The translations under genes were made by a program, and so were the position numbers. Of a stretch of 64,000 nt of DNA, positions 60,982 to 64,000 are shown one piece after another. Each line of letters begins with the position of its first letter. Position 1 is the stretch's first letter. Source of the DNA: Gordionus sp. m RMFG-2023 (taxonomy: Eukaryota; Nematomorpha; Gordioida; Chordodea; Parachordodidae); assembly GCF_954871325.1 (NCBI RefSeq), contig NC_088776.1:23980508-24044507 (forward strand), given 5' to 3'. The notes beneath the pieces are model-generated. The model was not told the DNA's origin and made no database searches. It saw only the letters and a program-made list of their open reading frames with translations.

Positions 60982-61537
60982 ATGTCTACATTGATAAAAT
61001 GTAAAGTTCATTCTGTAGTTTTATTTTCAATAATTAATGCATATGAACGTCGAAATGAAGAAGATCAAGATTTAATAGGGATTTTATTAGGCAAATATAA
61101 ATTAATTAATATTTATTACTTCTCTTTTAAGGTTCACCAGATAAAGATGTTGTAGAGATTACCAATTGTTTTCCTATTACTCTTATAAAGAAAAAGGATG
61201 AGGTCATAAATATTTTGTAAATAATTCCTAATTAATATATTTAGATATTTATGGACTCTGAGCTTGCCAGTAGTATGTATGAGATTAATAAAAAAGGAAA
61301 CGCAAATGAAATTATAGTTGGATGGTAAGTTAATAATTTATTATTATAATTTAGAAAAATAAAAATATTTAATGTATAAATATTTATTTTAAATTTAAGG
61401 TTTACTACTGATTCCAATATAAATAGTGCTACTTTTGAAATTCATGCTCAATATTCTAAATTAAGCAATAATCCCATATTACTAACCTTAGACACCTCAT
61501 TAAAAAATAATAGAATGGATTGTAAAGCCTACATCAA
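60982..61537 (+). CDS. EIF3F: Eukaryotic translation initiation factor 3 subunit F, 5' part
   Basis: Four exons: 60982-61090, 61132-61202, 61245-61324 and 61400-61537. Together they encode 132 residues and continue past the window. The joined protein follows eIF3f closely. Residues 8-37 (KVHSVVLFSIINAYERRNEE, then LIGILLG) match human HPVxLxSIxDSYERRNE and IGTLLG. Then come EITNCF, MYEINKK, NEIIVGW and LLTLDTSLKNNRM followed by KAYI. This is the MPN domain. The zinc-binding His-x-His of catalytic JAMM proteases is absent after GW (GWFTTDSN), as in other eIF3f, and RPN8/CSN6 fit less well. eIF3f is a cytoplasmic subunit of the eIF3 complex that supports ribosome recruitment. The start ATG sits just before the MPN domain, so the Ala/Pro-rich N-terminal extension of the human protein is lacking. 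Introns 1-3 are 41, 42 and 75 nt, in phases 1, 0 and 2. Confidence 0.95.
61091..61131 (+). other. 41-nt GC-AG intron of eIF3f
   Basis: The junction TTAG|GCAAAT...tctcttttaAG|GTTCAC restores LLG-SPDK and the family alignment. No GT is present anywhere in this 41-nt stretch, and its length is not a multiple of three (reading through hits a stop soon after). The donor must therefore be GC, in the AG|GCAA context typical of GC-AG introns. Confidence 0.85.
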
Positions 61538-61709
61538 GTAAATGGATTTTTATATATTTATAAAAAATGAAAAAAATTTATTCCTTATATCAAAAATATA
61601 CAATTAATACAATATTTATTATATTTAAATTAACCACTAAAGCTCATAATTTACTTTAATAATATACTTACAAAGTATCTATAAATAATTAATCTATACA
61701 AGGTATAAT

Positions 61710-62700
61710 CAGAGTTGAGCAGATCTTCCGGAAAAAGAATCTAGATACAGATTCAATGTTAAAAAAATGAATCTTAGATATAGATACTAGTATCTTTTTC
61801 AAAATATCAAAAAGATACAAGATAAAACATACTTCCTAATTAGAGTATCTAAAATATAAGATATTTTTAAATTATCATTATCAATTAATAGTTTATAAAT
61901 TACAGTTTTTTATTTATTTGTGAAGAACATAACATACACATATAATATGAATGAATATTTACAATAATTAATAAATATTTAATGATGAGTTAATTATAAT
62001 AATCAGGCATTTTAATATTAGTAATAAATAGCCCATTCTTAGCATAGATATGGAAGAGATACTAGTATTTTTAATGGTAGTTAATATATTAATGTGCAAA
62101 AGTGTATTTAAAATAGTTCATTATTTTATAAGATAATCAAATTTTTCAAATAATTTATCATTACATTGCCTTTTTGGCCTACTTAACATTCTGCCAAAAC
62201 TAAATTATCTTTCAACTGGAGCTGAATTATAAATTTCCTTAATGAAAGGATAATTTAAGCATTTATAATGTATTTCGACTTTCTTTAATATAAGTTAAAA
62301 CCTCCAGTTCAATGTTATTTGTATTATTGAATTCAGAAAAATTTGTTTCACTAAGAGTAAAATAATCATCATTTTCTTTATTAGATAAAATCTATCTGTG
62401 TTTTAGTTTGAACTTGTATATACTCTGGTTCTACATTTAGGGCTTCTTTTATTAATATATTTTGAAAGTATTTGCTTTTATCATCTGACTCAATCCATTA
62501 AAATATGGATGTTATATTGATGTCAAAAAAGCCTTATTATATTCAAATCATAGGAAAATATTTTCTTAAAATCTATTGCCCATGCCACCTTAGGCAGCTT
62601 TTAATAAAGGTAGCAATATTGTAAACTTGTTAACAAAATTGTTTAACCATTTATAATTTTTTTGTTTATACAGGTTTTTTACATCTAGCATGTACATTAT
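61710..62700 (-). mobile_element. hAT transposon relic inside the eIF3f intron
   Basis: The left border CAGAGTTGAGCAGATC resembles the hAT terminus at 31499 and is followed by TATC/GATAC-rich subterminal motifs (61740-61860) like those of that element. Transposase remains run on the minus strand. The far end could not be located, so the right coordinate is a minimum. Confidence 0.65.
62121..62665 (-). pseudogene. hAT transposase C-terminal remnant
   Basis: The minus-strand translation near 62121-62250 reads YPFIKEIYNSAPVER, then one stop, then FSFGRMLSRPKRQCNDKLFE, the classical hAT C-terminal block (SAPVERLFS-G----R-------LFEKL). Upstream on the same strand, SDDKSKYFQNIL and LNVEPEYIQV fit the acidic linker before that block. 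Several stops and frame changes occur, and the finger and catalytic core are not visible. Confidence 0.78.
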
Positions 62701-63512
62701 ATTTTTTAACTTTTATTTTAAAAAATTTCCATATAAAATATTAAGATTTGGATTTGATTCACAGGAACTTATTTCAATAATTTAAATTTCACTACCATAT
62801 GAGTGTTAATCATCCTACAGATTAAAAAAATATTACATAAAATTGGTAATGATATTCTATCGAGTTACATTTATATATAAAATATAATTATACCTAAAAC
62901 AAATTATTTGTATTCGATATTCGATTCAATTTGTATTTTACGAATATGAATAACAATTATTTTATTTGAAAATACGAATAACAGAATAATTCTATTCAAT
63001 AATACGAATAGAATTAGAATAAGGAAAATATATTATTCGTCGAATAATTTTTTTTCTACGTTTCGAGATTATTTGACTAAAATAATTTATAGTATTATAT
63101 TAATAAATGTTGAAAAATAATTATTATATATATATATTAGATAATTAGAAATTAATTGAAATTATTCTTATTTAATAAAATTTCCTAGTGGAATATTGAA
63201 GAAGCATTTTATATTTTAAAAATTTTAAATAACTTCATAATCCAAAACAACTTCAGAATATTTTTTTTTTGGACGAAGATATTTATTTTATGGAATTTAT
63301 AACACATACACAATTGTAATAAACTAGTAGCTATCCCATCAAGAATGATGGACGTTGCAGATATTTCTCCTTTGTTTGATGATGGAGAAATCATAAATTT
63401 TATTTTTGCCTAAATTTTTACCACTTTATTTGTAAAATATTGCTAGATATGAGTTTTGTATTTTTAGATTGCATAACTTTTTGACAATATTATTCCCTAC
63501 AATTATTTGTTT

Positions 63513-64000
63513 TCATATACAAGATACTAATAATCTATTAACCTTTTTAAAATAATGTTGGAGGTAATTTATAAATTTTATGAATAGTGTTTTGGATTAA
63601 AACCTATAAATCCATATCATTTTTGTAAAAAATTATTTATAAGTAAATCTGTATAAAATTTAATATAAGTACATGTAATAGTATTTTTTAAACTTATATC
63701 AAAATTCACTAAATTATGTATTATCATTTTGTGATAAATTTTTTAAAAGCTATCATCTCATCTACATTTGGTGATAGTATAAACTCTGAAGTATAGTTAA
63801 ATAATATTTTATAATATTATTTTTATTTATATACAACAAAACAATCAAGCTTAAATTTATTTTATTATACATAACATTCTGATATTATTCTCATATACAA
63901 GATACTAATAATCTATTAACCTTTTTAAAATAATGTTGTTTATACATTTTATGAACAGTGTTTTGGATTAAAACCTATAAATCCAAATCATTTTTGTAAA
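63513..64000. repeat. Direct repeat pair of about 110-117 bp
   Basis: 63513-63629 and 63891-64000 share 'tcatatacaagatactaata' through 'ggattaaaacctataaatcc' with a few differences. The second copy runs off the window. The spacing is 378 bp. They may be two ends of one element or a local duplication. Confidence 0.85.

Larger units (their letters stand above)
61538..64000 (+). other. Fourth intron of eIF3f (continues past the window)
   Basis: Starts with a GTAAAT donor, phase 2, after the codons for KAYI. No further eIF3f exon (expected MGVPGxTMG-like sequence) is visible up to 64000. The intron carries a minus-strand hAT relic (61710 to at least 62665) and, at its right, a direct repeat pair (63513-63629 and 63891-64000). 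If no exon follows beyond the window, the gene would be truncated, since the in-line reading ends in TAA right after the donor. Confidence 0.7.

Noticed and set aside
1-64000. CRISPR array, bacterial-type operons, retroviral or LTR elements, LINE reverse transcriptase
   Set aside because: No regularly spaced repeat array with unique spacers, no ribosome-binding-site-led gene clusters, and no reverse transcriptase, integrase, gag or envelope motif was seen on either strand.

Overview
This window is from a nuclear genome of an animal, very probably a bilaterian. It is strongly A+T-rich and gene-poor, with spliced genes. The best evidence is an EVI1/PRDM16-type (MECOM family) zinc-finger gene with a CtBP-binding PLDLS motif, together with the start of an eIF3f gene interrupted by introns of only 41-75 nt. 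I cannot name the species. Tiny introns in an A+T-rich genome occur in several groups, so they do not settle it.

Layout. 1-24,983 is intergenic and contains hAT-type DNA transposon remnants and MITEs, several with clear 8-bp target-site duplications (4435-5472, 8733-9071, 11686-11975, 23086-23786), a foldback element (3482-3856), low-complexity tracts and one weak coding-like pocket (294-482, minus strand). 24,984-30,977 is the zinc-finger gene: a 5' untranslated stretch, a long coding exon (25062-27820), a 2.96-kb intron, and a terminal coding exon (30782-30977). 31,499-33,888 is a decayed hAT transposon that itself contains a 226-bp hAT MITE. 33,889-54,430 is mostly non-coding. It holds a 270-bp TTTCC satellite tract (41735-42004), more hAT MITEs (41190-41373, 46684-46872, 48444-48810) and a puzzling, less A+T-rich coding-like locus (about 48,180-49,320) interrupted by one of those MITEs. 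54,431-58,170 is a Helitron-related complex: 0.7-kb inverted arms around a decayed Rep-region fragment, followed by further copies of the terminal unit, and then a 16-bp tandem array rich in TGACGT. 60,982 to the window end is the 5' part of an eIF3f (translation initiation factor 3 subunit F) gene, whose fourth intron contains a minus-strand hAT relic.

The two confident host genes are on the same strand but are functionally unrelated (a transcriptional regulator and a translation factor). I see no operon, no CRISPR array, no convincing intact tRNA or rRNA, and no recognisable retrovirus, LTR element, LINE or Polinton. All transposon coding sequence seen here is decayed. Most short open frames in the window arise by chance in A+T-rich DNA.
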